In this document: one piece after another, positions 1-8,061 of the stretch
How the letters are laid out: each line of letters opens with the position of its first letter
Numbering within the stretch: position 1 is the first letter of the stretch
Origin: an uncultured Acidimicrobiaceae bacterium
GTDB taxonomy: Bacteria; Actinomycetota; Acidimicrobiia; Spongiisociales; UBA5794
DNA: 57,835 nucleotides
Reading direction: 5' to 3'
NCBI GenBank assembly: GCA_947258985.1
Contig: CAMYKI010000009.1
Location: 1 to 57,835 of the forward strand
The notes under the pieces: generated by a model
Told to the model about the DNA's origin: nothing
The model's input: the letters and a program-made list of their open reading frames with translations, nothing else
Databases searched by the model: none
Translations under genes and position numbers: made by a program

Positions 1-592
1 CAACGATCAGCGCCACCATGCCGACCAACACGAGCACCATTCCCAGCGTGGAGGTTGCAAAGAGGGCCATCATGGCAAAAAGGATGACACCCATAGAGGC
101 GATAGCCCAGCGTACCGTCCGATCCTGAAGCCATTCCCTCCAGTTGTCGACACGGAAGACAGCACCCACGTATTCCAGCTTCTCGGCAAAGCTGCTTCCG
201 GAGGAAGCCCTGACGCGATCGGGCTTGGCCGCGACCTGCACCACGGGTTGAGACGCAACGACCTGGGCAGGGGGCGGGGGGTCTTGCCTTCTGGCGGGCC
301 CTGGTTCCTTCATGGGACGGCGATTCCTGGAGCGCCGGCGCCGCTTGACCTGCACCGGGGCGAGCGCGGCGGAGAACCCGTCGCGGTCACCGATGTCCAC
401 GAGAACGGGCTCGCCCGACAGAGACACCAAGAGGGCGTCGCCGCGGTCCTCCACGGAAACGTCGGCGAGCGGCCAGTCGCCCAGCACATCGTCACCTGCT
501 GTGACGCGCAAATTGTTGTCGTTTATCTCGAACAGCGCATCAACGGCATCGCGGGTGTTCGGGATCCTCAATAGTCCTGTATAAGAAGCCAC
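1..592 (-). CDS. Hypothetical membrane-anchored protein, 3' end off the left edge
   Basis: A leftward reading frame stays open from about 592 to the window edge, so the protein is incomplete at its C-terminus. The visible part has a compact acidic N-terminal domain of about 75 residues, a very basic stretch (KRRRRSRNRRP), a proline-rich linker (PPPPAQ), and then, after a WREW segment, hydrophobic residues rich in Gly, Val, Met and Ala that look like one or two membrane segments. No family is recognised. Start choice is uncertain. GTG at 592 gives MASYTGLLRIPN; TTG at 571, just after AGGA, is an alternative. A cytoplasmic domain on a membrane tether is inferred from this layout alone. Confidence 0.6.
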   Translation of the reverse strand, partial: MASYTGLLRIPNTRDAVDALFEINDNNLRVTAGDDVLGDWPLADVSVEDRGDALLVSLSGEPVLVDIGDRDGFSAALAPVQVKRRRRSRNRRPMKEPGPARRQDPPPPAQVVASQPVVQVAAKPDRVRASSGSSFAEKLEYVGAVFRVDNWREWLQDRTVRWAIASMGVILFAMMALFATSTLGMVLVLVGMVALIV

Positions 593-683
593 GGGGATAA
601 CTTCGGCGCGACACCGAGGCCGCTTGAGAGAATCTCCTGCAAAGAAAAGGGCGTCCTGCGACAGGACGGGGTACTGTCAAAGC

Positions 684-1037
684 ATGAATCGAAACCCAGA
701 AGTTGAGGCCTGGTTCACCGACTACGACAACCCCCAAGAGGCCTTGGTCAAACGAGTGAGGGAAATCATTCTCTCCGATGAACGCATCACAGAAACCATC
801 AAGTGGCAGAGCCCAACGTTCATGTAAAAGGGCAACATGGCCAGCTTCAACCCGCGATCCAAATCGCATGTCAGCCTGATGTTCCACACCGGAGCTTCCA
901 TCCCCGGTGACCATGCGATCCTCGCCGGGGGCGGAGACACAGCCAGATACATCAAGTTCGCCGATCTCGACGAGGTCGAAGCAGCCGCCGCAGACCTGCT
1001 CGCTGTCGTCGAGGCATGGTGCCGTAGCCGGGACTGA
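684..1037 (+). pseudogene. DUF1801 (YdhG-like) protein broken by one in-frame stop
   Basis: ATG at 684 opens a frame encoding a small DUF1801-type protein (MNRNPEVEAWF...). It is interrupted by TAA at 825-827 and continues in the same frame to 1037 (KGNMASFNPRSKSHVSLMFH...). Family members normally read F-aromatic-Y-K-G-N at this point, so the stop most simply replaces a Tyr codon (TAT or TAC to TAA). Without the stop the product would be 117 residues, the usual length for the family. Nothing else is damaged, so this is either a very recent inactivation or a base-call error. The family resembles the iron-chaperone frataxin fold of YdhG, and its role is poorly defined. It stands alone, converging on modC. 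Confidence 0.75.
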
Positions 1038-1046
1038 CCTAAACCG

Positions 1047-2108
1047 TCAGTCGGCTTCCACCCCGATCTCAGTTGCCTTCACGGAGAGCCAGACCGGAGA
1101 TCCGAGCACGAGACGGAGCGCATCCATCGCCCCCGGGGTGATTTCTGCCGTGAGGTGCAGCGGATCGGCAACCTGCACCCGAACCCGGTCTCCGTGATGA
1201 TCGATGCGCATGATGCTGGTTTGCCAGGTGTTGCGCGGGCTCCCTTCTGGCCGTTGCAGATGGAGCGAGATCGCCCGGGGGTGGATCGTCGCCAGTACTG
1301 CACCGTCGGCTGCGGTGTCGGCAACCCTGAGCGTGAAGTCGCCGACGGTAACCTCCCCGCCCGCCGCCCGGCCGGTGAGCAGGTTGGATCCCGCCAGATC
1401 AGCGATGTAGGGCGTACGGGGGCGCAGTCTGATGTCGTCGGGGCTCCCGGTCTGCGTAATCGTGCCTTCTTCGATGACGTGAATCTCGTCGGCAAGCAGA
1501 AACGCTTCGGTGGGCTCATGAGTGATGAGCAGACGCGGGCCGGGAAAAGCTTCGAGATGATCGGATAGAAGATGACGAAGTCGGGCCCGCGTCGTGACAT
1601 CAAGGGCCGCCAGCGGCTCATCCAGTAGCAATAGCTCCGGTTCAGTCACCAGGGCGCGGGCCAGCGCGATCCGCTGCGCCTGCCCACCGGACAATTCGGC
1701 CGGCATGCTTTCAGCGAGATCGCCCACCTCGAGCCTTGATAGCAGGGCGATGGCCCTGTCCCTCGCCTCAGCGCGTCCCGTACCCGTCGAACGCAGCCCG
1801 AACGCCACGTTGTCGAGCGCGCTCAGATGGGGAAACAGCAGATAGTCCTGGAAGACGACTCCGATACGCCGCTTCTCCGGCGCGACAAAACGTGCGTTTT
1901 CGGGATCATCGAGGGTCTTGGTTCCGAGGCGAATGTGCCCGTCGTGGAGCGGTACCAGACCGGCGAGAGCGGCCACTGCGGTCGACTTGCCGGCGCCATT
2001 TGGTCCGAGCAGGGCCACGGTCCTACCCGCCGGGATGGCAAGGTCCACCTGCAGGCGAAATCCTCCGGCTCTGGCAATACTGAGACGAGCATCGAGGCCG
2101 GCGCTCAC
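1047..2108 (-). CDS. modC: Molybdate ABC transporter ATP-binding protein ModC
   Basis: ATPase subunit of the molybdate importer, 353 residues from the chosen start. Walker A is GPNGAGKST (about residues 35-43). The Q-loop, the LSGGQAQR signature and Walker B (ELLLLDEPLAALD) follow. The C-terminal third, ending in VWLSVKATEIGVEAD, is a TOBE/MOP oxyanion-binding domain, which separates ModC from generic ABC ATPases. GTG at 2108 is chosen because GGAGG lies 5 bases upstream and the codon overlaps the modB stop as GTGA. A longer GTG start at 2120 has no ribosome site. Last gene of a leftward regulator-modA-modB-modC operon. Confidence 0.93.
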   Translation of the reverse strand: MSAGLDARLSIARAGGFRLQVDLAIPAGRTVALLGPNGAGKSTAVAALAGLVPLHDGHIRLGTKTLDDPENARFVAPEKRRIGVVFQDYLLFPHLSALDNVAFGLRSTGTGRAEARDRAIALLSRLEVGDLAESMPAELSGGQAQRIALARALVTEPELLLLDEPLAALDVTTRARLRHLLSDHLEAFPGPRLLITHEPTEAFLLADEIHVIEEGTITQTGSPDDIRLRPRTPYIADLAGSNLLTGRAAGGEVTVGDFTLRVADTAADGAVLATIHPRAISLHLQRPEGSPRNTWQTSIMRIDHHGDRVRVQVADPLHLTAEITPGAMDALRLVLGSPVWLSVKATEIGVEAD

Positions 2109-2905
2109 GTCGTCCTCCACCAGCGATTGCGCAGCAGGACGAGCACAGTCAGAGAAACGACGACCATGACGAGGCTGATAGCGATCGCGGTATCCCGATC
2201 ACTTTCGAGAGCCACGAACACCGCGAGGGGGAGGGTTTGTGTCCGACCCTGCAGATTGCCGGCAAAGGTGATGGTCGCTCCGAATTCGCCGAAGGCTCGA
2301 GCCCAGGTGAGAGCCAGTCCGGCCGCCAGCGATGGGGCGATCATCGGCAGTGTGATCCTCCGCACCACCGTCCAGCGTGTTGCCCCCAGGGTGGCGGCGG
2401 CACCTTCGTGACGACCATCGAGGCTGCTGAGGGCACCTTCGACGGTGATGATGAGAAACGGCATCGAAACGAACGTCGCCGCGACTACCACACCCCAAGT
2501 AGAGAACGGGAGGACAAGGCCGGTCAATTCATTGAGCGGCTCCCCGATCGCTCCCCGCCGACCGAGGGCAAACAGCAAAGCGGCCCCGCCGACAACCGGC
2601 GGAAGGACGAGCGGCAGCAGTACGAGCCCGCGAATGATCGAACGACCCGGGAACTCGACCCGGGCAAGAACCCAGGCGAGCGGGACCCCGAAGACGGCCG
2701 ACAACGCCGTCGCCCCAATCGATGCCAGCAAAGACAACCGGAATGCATCCACCACGACCGAGCTGCTCAGCAGCTCCGGTAGGTCGCCCCATGGGGTGCG
2801 GGCGAGCAGTCCGATCAGCGGCACAGCGAAGAACAGCAGCCCGACGAACGCCGGTACCACCAGTAGGAGGGGAGGTCGCTGTTTGGTTCGCGCCCGCCCG
2901 GTCAT
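2105..2905 (-). CDS. modB: Molybdate ABC transporter permease ModB
   Basis: Inner-membrane permease of 266 residues, normal length for ModB, with about five to six hydrophobic segments. The cytoplasmic EAA loop that docks on ModC reads EGAAATLGATRWTVVRRITL, about 85 residues before the end. The basic N-terminus (MTGRARTKQRP) suits a cytoplasmic start. The ATG overlaps the modA stop by 4 bp and the stop overlaps the modC GTG, so the three genes are probably translationally coupled. Specificity for molybdate rather than tungstate or sulfate is inferred from the neighbouring ModA and the MOP domain of ModC. Confidence 0.93.
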   Translation of the reverse strand: MTGRARTKQRPPLLLVVPAFVGLLFFAVPLIGLLARTPWGDLPELLSSSVVVDAFRLSLLASIGATALSAVFGVPLAWVLARVEFPGRSIIRGLVLLPLVLPPVVGGAALLFALGRRGAIGEPLNELTGLVLPFSTWGVVVAATFVSMPFLIITVEGALSSLDGRHEGAAATLGATRWTVVRRITLPMIAPSLAAGLALTWARAFGEFGATITFAGNLQGRTQTLPLAVFVALESDRDTAIAISLVMVVVSLTVLVLLRNRWWRTT

Positions 2906-3642
2906 CGGGTACCGAATCCGTGCTCGGCGAGGATCTCGCGACCGTCCGCAGACAGCACGAAGGCCACAAATGCAGCCGCCCCTGTATCGACGGCGCCCTG
3001 CAATACGGCAATCGGGTACCGGGCAACAACGTTGGTCTCGGCGGGGATGGGAATCCCTTCGACTCTGTCATGAGCGGCCAGAACGTCCGTGTAATAGACG
3101 ATCCCGGCATCCAAATCACCCGACTCCACCTTGGTCAGCAACGACCGTACGTTGGGCTCGTATGTGTCGACCATCGGATCCACCCCGACTATCCGGAGGG
3201 CTTCGATGGCGAAGTCCCCGCACGGCACACCTGATGCGCACAAGCCAAGAACCAGTTCCTCTCTGTCGAAATCCCCCAGACCGGAGATCGCGCCAGGATT
3301 GGCCGGCGGGACGGCTACCTCGAGACGGTTGGTTGCGAAAACCGTTGCCGCGCTCGCAAGCAAGCCGGCACCGGCGATCTCGTCCATCACGGATTCATTG
3401 GCCGAGGCGAAAACGTCGGCCGGGGCCCCGGCGAGGATCTGTTCGCGGAGCGTCGAGCTGCCTGCAAGATTGAGGACGATGTCCACGCTCGGGTTTCGCT
3501 CCTCGAACGCTTCCTCTATCGCCTCGAACGAGTCCGTCAGCGAAGCTGCAGCCGAAACGAACACCTCCGTTCGCTCATCCGAGCCGCACGAGACGAGAAC
3601 GGCCACAGCAAGAAACGCGACGATCCAGGACGCGTTCTTCAT
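2902..3642 (-). CDS. modA: Molybdate-binding lipoprotein ModA
   Basis: Substrate-binding component, 246 residues. A signal peptide ends in the lipobox LVSC with Cys19, so the protein should be a lipid-anchored receptor outside the membrane. The mature part starts with the ModA pattern VFVSAAASLTDSF, continues with NLAGSSTLREQI and APADVFASAN, and has YYTDV near the region where ModA proteins complete the oxyanion pocket. Length and motif order match family PBP_like/ModA. It overlaps the upstream regulator by 4 bp (ATGA) and modB by 4 bp. The operon supplies molybdenum for enzymes such as the hydroxylase encoded at 47-51 kb. Confidence 0.93.
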   Translation of the reverse strand: MKNASWIVAFLAVAVLVSCGSDERTEVFVSAAASLTDSFEAIEEAFEERNPSVDIVLNLAGSSTLREQILAGAPADVFASANESVMDEIAGAGLLASAATVFATNRLEVAVPPANPGAISGLGDFDREELVLGLCASGVPCGDFAIEALRIVGVDPMVDTYEPNVRSLLTKVESGDLDAGIVYYTDVLAAHDRVEGIPIPAETNVVARYPIAVLQGAVDTGAAAFVAFVLSADGREILAEHGFGTR

Positions 3643-4637
3643 GCGACCCGGTTCCCGCAGCCGCTCAAGTCATACCCGCCGATAGCCAGCAAGCGACGCT
3701 GGAAGCGCCGGCTCGAGACGACGTCCAGGGCAGTACCGACGACCTGGTCGCCGATCCACCGCTTGTCCACCCAGAGTTCGGCATCGTGGGTCTCGATTGC
3801 GTGAAAGAAGGCTCCAGCGGCCAGGGCGGCGGGCTCGATCGTGACCGCCGGCATTCCGGTCAGCACCCCGCGACGGGCGGCTTCGAAGTGACTGGCGACG
3901 CGGGGTCCGGGCACCCGTTCCGCTCTCCGGACCCGAGCTTCGAAGGCGCGCTGTACCCCGGCGCCGTCCTCGCGTTGCACGACCGGCTCCCGACCCGACA
4001 GGGCCCGGTCGACCCATCCGGCCGGCGCATCCTGTGATGCGGCGAGCCCGACACGCCATCGAGCCATGGTGAAGCGTGCCAAGGCGACTTCGACGCTTGC
4101 TGCACGCTCATCGACGTTCGTACCGTGGACAACCGCAGCGTGAACACGGCCTACCACCAGGGCCTCGATGGCAGCAGCACTCGATGCGGTTGCTGCAACT
4201 CCGCCCATGCCGTGCTCGCGCAGGATCCGCTCCAGCAACTCGAGACCGGGTTCACAACCGGCCACCACCAGACCGGCCGGAATGCTTTCGAAGGGGTCGA
4301 GTCCGTCGGGGCCGATGAGTCCGTCGGCCACGTCCCAGCCGTCGGGACCCACCCGGGCCGGAGAAGTAACGACGGCATCGCCGACCCTACCGACCAGGAC
4401 CACCGAGCCGGCCCGGGGAACAGCCCCGGTGACCACATCGACTGCGGTGGCTTCCGGAGCGAACAGCCGGCTCACCTCGATATCGAGGGCGGCGGCCAGA
4501 GCAATGGCGGTGTCGACGCGCGGCAAATTGCGCCCGGCCTCAACCGCACCGATCAGCTGGCGGCTCACCCCGGCACGCTCCGCCAGGCCGACTTGTGTCA
4601 ACCCGGCCGCTTCCCGAAATCGTCGCAGATTCGACAT
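3639..4637 (-). CDS. HTH-PBP fusion regulator of the molybdate operon
   Basis: A 332-residue protein. The N-terminal 60 residues form an XRE-type helix-turn-helix (LRRFREAAGLTQVGLAERAG, then SRQLIGAVEAGRNLP). A long C-terminal region resembles the periplasmic-binding-like domain (PF12727 type) found in molybdate- or molybdopterin-responsive regulators, with AAIEALVVGRVHAAVVHG typical of it. It is the first gene of the mod operon and overlaps modA by ATGA. Such proteins are thought to sense the oxyanion or cofactor through the PBP domain and control the downstream transporter. The long inverted repeat at 4682-4725, 45 bp upstream of its start, is the obvious candidate operator. Autoregulation is inferred. 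Confidence 0.82.
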   Translation of the reverse strand: MSNLRRFREAAGLTQVGLAERAGVSRQLIGAVEAGRNLPRVDTAIALAAALDIEVSRLFAPEATAVDVVTGAVPRAGSVVLVGRVGDAVVTSPARVGPDGWDVADGLIGPDGLDPFESIPAGLVVAGCEPGLELLERILREHGMGGVAATASSAAAIEALVVGRVHAAVVHGTNVDERAASVEVALARFTMARWRVGLAASQDAPAGWVDRALSGREPVVQREDGAGVQRAFEARVRRAERVPGPRVASHFEAARRGVLTGMPAVTIEPAALAAGAFFHAIETHDAELWVDKRWIGDQVVGTALDVVSSRRFQRRLLAIGGYDLSGCGNRVA

Positions 4638-4681
4638 GCCAGAAATCTAGCATCTCCGCCAGATACCTGTCACGCGTGGGT

Positions 4682-4725
4682 TCTGGCGTACGTGGTGGCG
4701 GTATTACGCCACCACGTACGCCAGA
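4682..4725. promoter_or_regulatory. Perfect 19-bp inverted repeat between mod operon and thioredoxin-like gene
   Basis: Left arm 4682-4700 (TCTGGCGTACGTGGTGGCG) and right arm 4707-4725 are exact reverse complements separated by 6 bases (GTATTA). The element sits in the 140-bp gap between the divergent starts at 4637 and 4778. There is no T-run, and it lies upstream of both genes, so a terminator is unlikely. A large operator for the HTH-PBP regulator, or a REP-like hairpin, are the alternatives. Confidence 0.7.
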
Positions 4726-4777
4726 CCGGAGAAATCACGTAATCTGGGGAAGTGCTCACATCGAGGAGGTTGCACCC

Positions 4778-5746
4778 ATGGCCGTGGAATCAACAATGCT
4801 TGCGTTGGGAACCGAGGCTCCCGGCTTCGCCCTGACCGACACAGTGAGCGGTGACGTCGTATCCCTCGACGCCCTCACCGGCAAGGCGCTCGTGGTGATG
4901 TTCATTTGCAACCACTGCCCGTATGTGAAGCACATCCAGCATGGTCTCGTCGAATTTGGCAACGACTACGCCGACAAGGACGTGTCGCTGGTGGGGATCG
5001 GATCCAACGATGCCGTCAACTACCCCGATGACGGGCCGGACCAACTCGGTGCCGTCGCCCGCGAGTACGGCTACGCCTTCCCCGTCCTCTACGACGAGAC
5101 TCAGGAGGTCGCCCTGGCGTACACGGCGGCGTGTACACCGGACTTCTTTGTGTTCGGACCGGACCGGAAACTGGTGTATCGGGGAAGGTTCGACGAGTCC
5201 CGCCCGAATTCGGACGTACCGGTGACGGGAAAGGATCTGCGAGCTAGCCTGCTCCGTCGCCGGGACGTAGGGCCCGCCGAACTTGATGGAATGCACGACA
5301 AGCGGGGCGAGTTGGTGCAGCGTTATCCGCTCCGCCCAGCCGCCCGCCAGTGGGGCAGCCTCGTCGTAGGCCGAATAGCAGTCGTCTCCGAAGCCGCCGA
5401 AGAGGCGCATCATGGACAGATCGAACTCGCGGTGGCCGCCGTGCGCAGCGGGATCGATGAGCCAGCTGATTCCGCCGGCGCCGACGAGACGATTGCCACC
5501 CCACAGATCACCGTGGAGCCGCGCCGGCGGTTCGGCGGGACCAACCAGGTCGTCGATCCGGTTGACGATGCTTCCGAGCTGCAGGACCGCCTTGTCGGAA
5601 AGAACCCGGCCATCCCGTGCCAACCTCGCCAGCGGCAGCAGTCGCTGGGTAGCGTAAAACTCCGCCCATGTCTCGCAGGGTTCGTTGGGCAAACCCCGGC
5701 TGCCGGTGCTGCGTCGATCCTCCCGGCCAAAGAACGGCGCCCCTGA
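4778..5746 (+). CDS. Thioredoxin/peroxiredoxin-like protein, C-terminus lost and replaced by antisense sequence
   Basis: Start ATG 4778 follows GAGGAGGT by 7 bases. Residues 1-157 are a thioredoxin-fold (AhpC/TSA, Redoxin) protein: CNHC at residues 44-47 within FICNHCPYVKH, then GIGSNDAVNYPDDG, ACTPDFFVFGPDRKLVYRGR and FDESRP. Relatives usually end about 35 residues after VTGKDLRA, with an alpha-helix and a short basic tail. Here homology stops near 5248, and the frame runs on for 165 codons through the antisense strand of the convergent kinase gene. The natural stop codon is therefore missing, probably by a deletion that also removed the kinase 3' end. If made, the product would be a 322-residue chimera. 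Activity is doubtful. Confidence 0.65.
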   Translation: MAVESTMLALGTEAPGFALTDTVSGDVVSLDALTGKALVVMFICNHCPYVKHIQHGLVEFGNDYADKDVSLVGIGSNDAVNYPDDGPDQLGAVAREYGYAFPVLYDETQEVALAYTAACTPDFFVFGPDRKLVYRGRFDESRPNSDVPVTGKDLRASLLRRRDVGPAELDGMHDKRGELVQRYPLRPAARQWGSLVVGRIAVVSEAAEEAHHGQIELAVAAVRSGIDEPADSAGADETIATPQITVEPRRRFGGTNQVVDPVDDASELQDRLVGKNPAIPCQPRQRQQSLGSVKLRPCLAGFVGQTPAAGAASILPAKERRP

Positions 5747-6082
5747 ATCGTGGAGTCGCGCCAGGGCGATTCCAAGATCGGCCTCCGTCCCCGGCGCCGG
5801 ATAGCCGGGCTCGATCCATTCGAGGATGAGGTATGCGGGCTTGTCGGACACTGCGAGCACTTCCGGCACCGATACCGCTCCGGCGTCACGCAGCCAGCTC
5901 AACCCGACGGCTTCGGTCACGAAGAATTCGTGAACCGCATCGCGTTTGGTCTTGGCGAACACCGCAGTTCCGTCGTCGAGCACAACCCGATACGAATCGG
6001 CGACATCTCCTCCGCCAAGGGGAACCATCGCGATTACCTCCTTATCGAGAGTCTCGGCAACAAGGGTCCCCAGATCAGCCAT
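4790..6082 (-). CDS. Fructosamine-kinase-family protein, C-terminus lost and read through into antisense
   Basis: ATG 6082 starts MADLGTLVAETLDK. The first 280 or so residues are a fructosamine/ketosamine-3-kinase-like (APH-fold) enzyme: the Brenner-type loop HGDLWGGN, the metal-binding IDPAAHGGHREFDLSMM, and the late helix HQLAPLVVHSIKFGGPYV. The family repairs glycated amines by phosphorylating the sugar. Relatives end 10-15 residues after GG-x-Y-V. This frame instead continues from about 5245 for 150 codons through the antisense strand of the thioredoxin-like gene, down to 4790. Both convergent genes thus lack their own stops. Only about 5245-6082 should be regarded as kinase sequence. The last helix may be incomplete. 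Confidence 0.6.
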   Translation of the reverse strand: MADLGTLVAETLDKEVIAMVPLGGGDVADSYRVVLDDGTAVFAKTKRDAVHEFFVTEAVGLSWLRDAGAVSVPEVLAVSDKPAYLILEWIEPGYPAPGTEADLGIALARLHDSGAPFFGREDRRSTGSRGLPNEPCETWAEFYATQRLLPLARLARDGRVLSDKAVLQLGSIVNRIDDLVGPAEPPARLHGDLWGGNRLVGAGGISWLIDPAAHGGHREFDLSMMRLFGGFGDDCYSAYDEAAPLAGGWAERITLHQLAPLVVHSIKFGGPYVPATEQASSQILSRHRYVRIRAGLVEPSPIHQFPVRSEHKEVRCTRRRVRQGDLLSLVVEDGEGVAVLAGDGTELVRPVIGVVDGIVGSDPHQRHVLVGVVVAKFDETMLDVLHIRAVVANEHHHERLAGEGVEGYDVTAHCVGQGEAGSLGSQRKHC

Positions 6083-6189
6083 GCCCCGATCTTGGCACAA
6101 CCGGACGACAGCCACGTCGTGGAAATCAATGTTCCGCCAGCGTATGCTTGCCCGAGCCAAGCAAGTTTTGCCCGAGAAGGAGCCCACCT

Positions 6190-6696
6190 ATGTCGGAGAT
6201 CGTCGTCGCCATAGCCAATGGCCGCACCCAGGGCGAGTACCTGGTGGATCTCTACCAGGTGCAGATGAAGTATCACAAGCTCTACCTCGAAGATGTCGCA
6301 CTCGGTTTCCTGAACGACAAGGGCGAAGTCGAGTTGGCGCAGACGACCGAACTGACACCCAAGAAGGGAGCCAAGCGCGGCGCCGGCATCGGCCTCCTCG
6401 CCGGCTTTGCCATCGGTGGCCCCATCGGCGCCGCCATAGTCGGTGGCGGCATCGGCGCACTGGTCGGCCGGCACCAGGACAAGGGCATCACGAATGAGCT
6501 GATGGAGTCCCTCCAGAGCAGACTCACCAACGGCCAGGCCCTGGTATTTGGCAAGGCAGAGGGGCATAACGCACAGATGGCGGCCGACTTCGCCAAGGAT
6601 GTGGGTGAGGCCGAGCAGGCCTTCACCGCAACAATTTCGGACGAGACAGAAGCCGGCCTCATTGCGGCGTACCGCGCAGCCAACCCGGACGACTGA
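6190..6696 (+). CDS. DUF1269-type protein with glycine-rich membrane hairpin
   Basis: 168 residues from ATG 6190, preceded by GAAGGAG. The N-terminal part (MSEIVVAIANGRTQGEYLVDLY) and acidic middle are soluble. Residues about 60-95 form a glycine-zipper membrane hairpin (GIGLLAGFAIGGPIG...GIGALVGRHQDKGI), followed by a helix and a soluble C-terminal domain. This order matches DUF1269 proteins, whose function is not established. It stands between the kinase-like gene, which is divergent, and the acyltransferase, which begins 33 bp downstream on the same strand and may be co-transcribed. Confidence 0.75.
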   Translation: MSEIVVAIANGRTQGEYLVDLYQVQMKYHKLYLEDVALGFLNDKGEVELAQTTELTPKKGAKRGAGIGLLAGFAIGGPIGAAIVGGGIGALVGRHQDKGITNELMESLQSRLTNGQALVFGKAEGHNAQMAADFAKDVGEAEQAFTATISDETEAGLIAAYRAANPDD

Positions 6697-6729
6697 CGTT
6701 GGATATCACCGACAACCTGTCAATCTGTC

Positions 6730-8061
6730 ATGCCTGACGGCACCCCGAAGCAAACACGCCGGGAGCGCTTCATCCGGAAGCTGGCGGGCGTACTCGTGCG
6801 TGGCATCTATCGGCGCGTCGACATCTACCGCTCAAACGATATTGCCGATGGACCCCAGCTGTCGGTGTCGAATCACTTCGGCGGCTTTGCCGATCCCCTT
6901 TTGCTGATCTATGCGATGCCGAGAGTCCCCCGCGTCATGGCTCGCGACGTTATCTGGAAATACCCCGTGGTCCGATCGATCATGAACTGGCTCGGTGCGC
7001 TCCCGGTTCACAAGCCGGAGGATCGAGGACCCGGTTCCAACGACGTCATGTTCAGATCCGCATACGAGGCCTTGGACGAGGGCTCGCATGTTGTGATCTT
7101 CCCTGAAGGCGTAACACGCGACGAGCCCTCGATCGGTCGGGTCAAGACCGGGGCGGCCCGGATTGTGATGGGTGCACGGGTCAACGGAACGGACGGCATC
7201 AGGATCACTCCGGCCGGAATCCACTACGAGAACAAAGCCTCCCTCCGCAGCGACGTGTCCGTGCTGATCGGCACCTCTATCGATCTCGATGCCGCGATCG
7301 GCGAGCATGTTGCCGACGGCGCTGACGAGGGCCCGGAGAATCGAGACGCGGTGCGGAGCCTGACGAGCGCCATCGAAACCGAGTTGCGCAGAGTTGCTCC
7401 CGATTTCGCGGACTGGCGAGAGGCCCGAGCGTTGACCGCCGGTTCGGAGATCGTGTTACGCACGCTCGCAGATGACCCTCGTGTCGACATCCCCACCGCC
7501 GACAGAGACACCCTTGCGGGACACCTCGGAAGAAAGTCACCGGAGGAAAAGGCCCATATGGTCACCGCAGTCGACCGCTACAGCGCGGAACTGGCCGGAC
7601 TTGGCCTCGATGATGAGCAACTCCTCTCGGGAATGACGGGCAAGCGCTTTCTCTGGAGATCCTTGGGCCTCCTGGTCCTTGCGCTACTGCTGCTGCCCTA
7701 CGCCATCGTCGGCACCGTCATCAACTGGATACCCTTCCTTCTGGTTAAGGCCGTTGGGTTGCTCCGGGTCGCCCCCGCCGTGCTTTCGACGATCAAGCCG
7801 GTTTCGGCGATCCTCTTCTTCGGTGTCACCTGGGGCATCACGCTCTGGGGGGCATTCCAGGAATGGGGAGCGCGCGGCGCACTCCTCACCGCATTACTGA
7901 TGCCCGTATACCTTGGAGCAGTAATCGTCTTCCTGGAAACGGCGCAAACCCTGTGGAGTTCATTCCGCACCTGGCGCCACTTGCATAAAGCAAGATCGTC
8001 CGAGGACGTCATCGAGTCGGCACGCCGCGAGGTGCTGGACGTGCTGGTGGAGGCCCTGTGA
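6730..8061 (+). CDS. Membrane glycerolipid acyltransferase (PlsC/LPLAT superfamily), copy 1
   Basis: 443 residues. The acyltransferase block I motif is NHFGGFADP (residues 48-56). It has five residues between His and Asp, as in the GPAT/Gat1-like branch rather than the HX4D of classical PlsC. The glycerol-phosphate-binding block III is FPEGVTRDEPS. Two or three hydrophobic segments occupy about residues 310-410 (SLGLLVLALLLLPYAIVG..., ALLTALLMPVYLGAVIVF). The likely reaction is acyl transfer to a lysolipid or glycerol phosphate at the membrane. Its stop overlaps the next gene (TGATG). A full-length paralog lies at 10581-11915 on the other strand, and an acyl-CoA ligase lies between them. Confidence 0.85.
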   Translation: MPDGTPKQTRRERFIRKLAGVLVRGIYRRVDIYRSNDIADGPQLSVSNHFGGFADPLLLIYAMPRVPRVMARDVIWKYPVVRSIMNWLGALPVHKPEDRGPGSNDVMFRSAYEALDEGSHVVIFPEGVTRDEPSIGRVKTGAARIVMGARVNGTDGIRITPAGIHYENKASLRSDVSVLIGTSIDLDAAIGEHVADGADEGPENRDAVRSLTSAIETELRRVAPDFADWREARALTAGSEIVLRTLADDPRVDIPTADRDTLAGHLGRKSPEEKAHMVTAVDRYSAELAGLGLDDEQLLSGMTGKRFLWRSLGLLVLALLLLPYAIVGTVINWIPFLLVKAVGLLRVAPAVLSTIKPVSAILFFGVTWGITLWGAFQEWGARGALLTALLMPVYLGAVIVFLETAQTLWSSFRTWRHLHKARSSEDVIESARREVLDVLVEAL

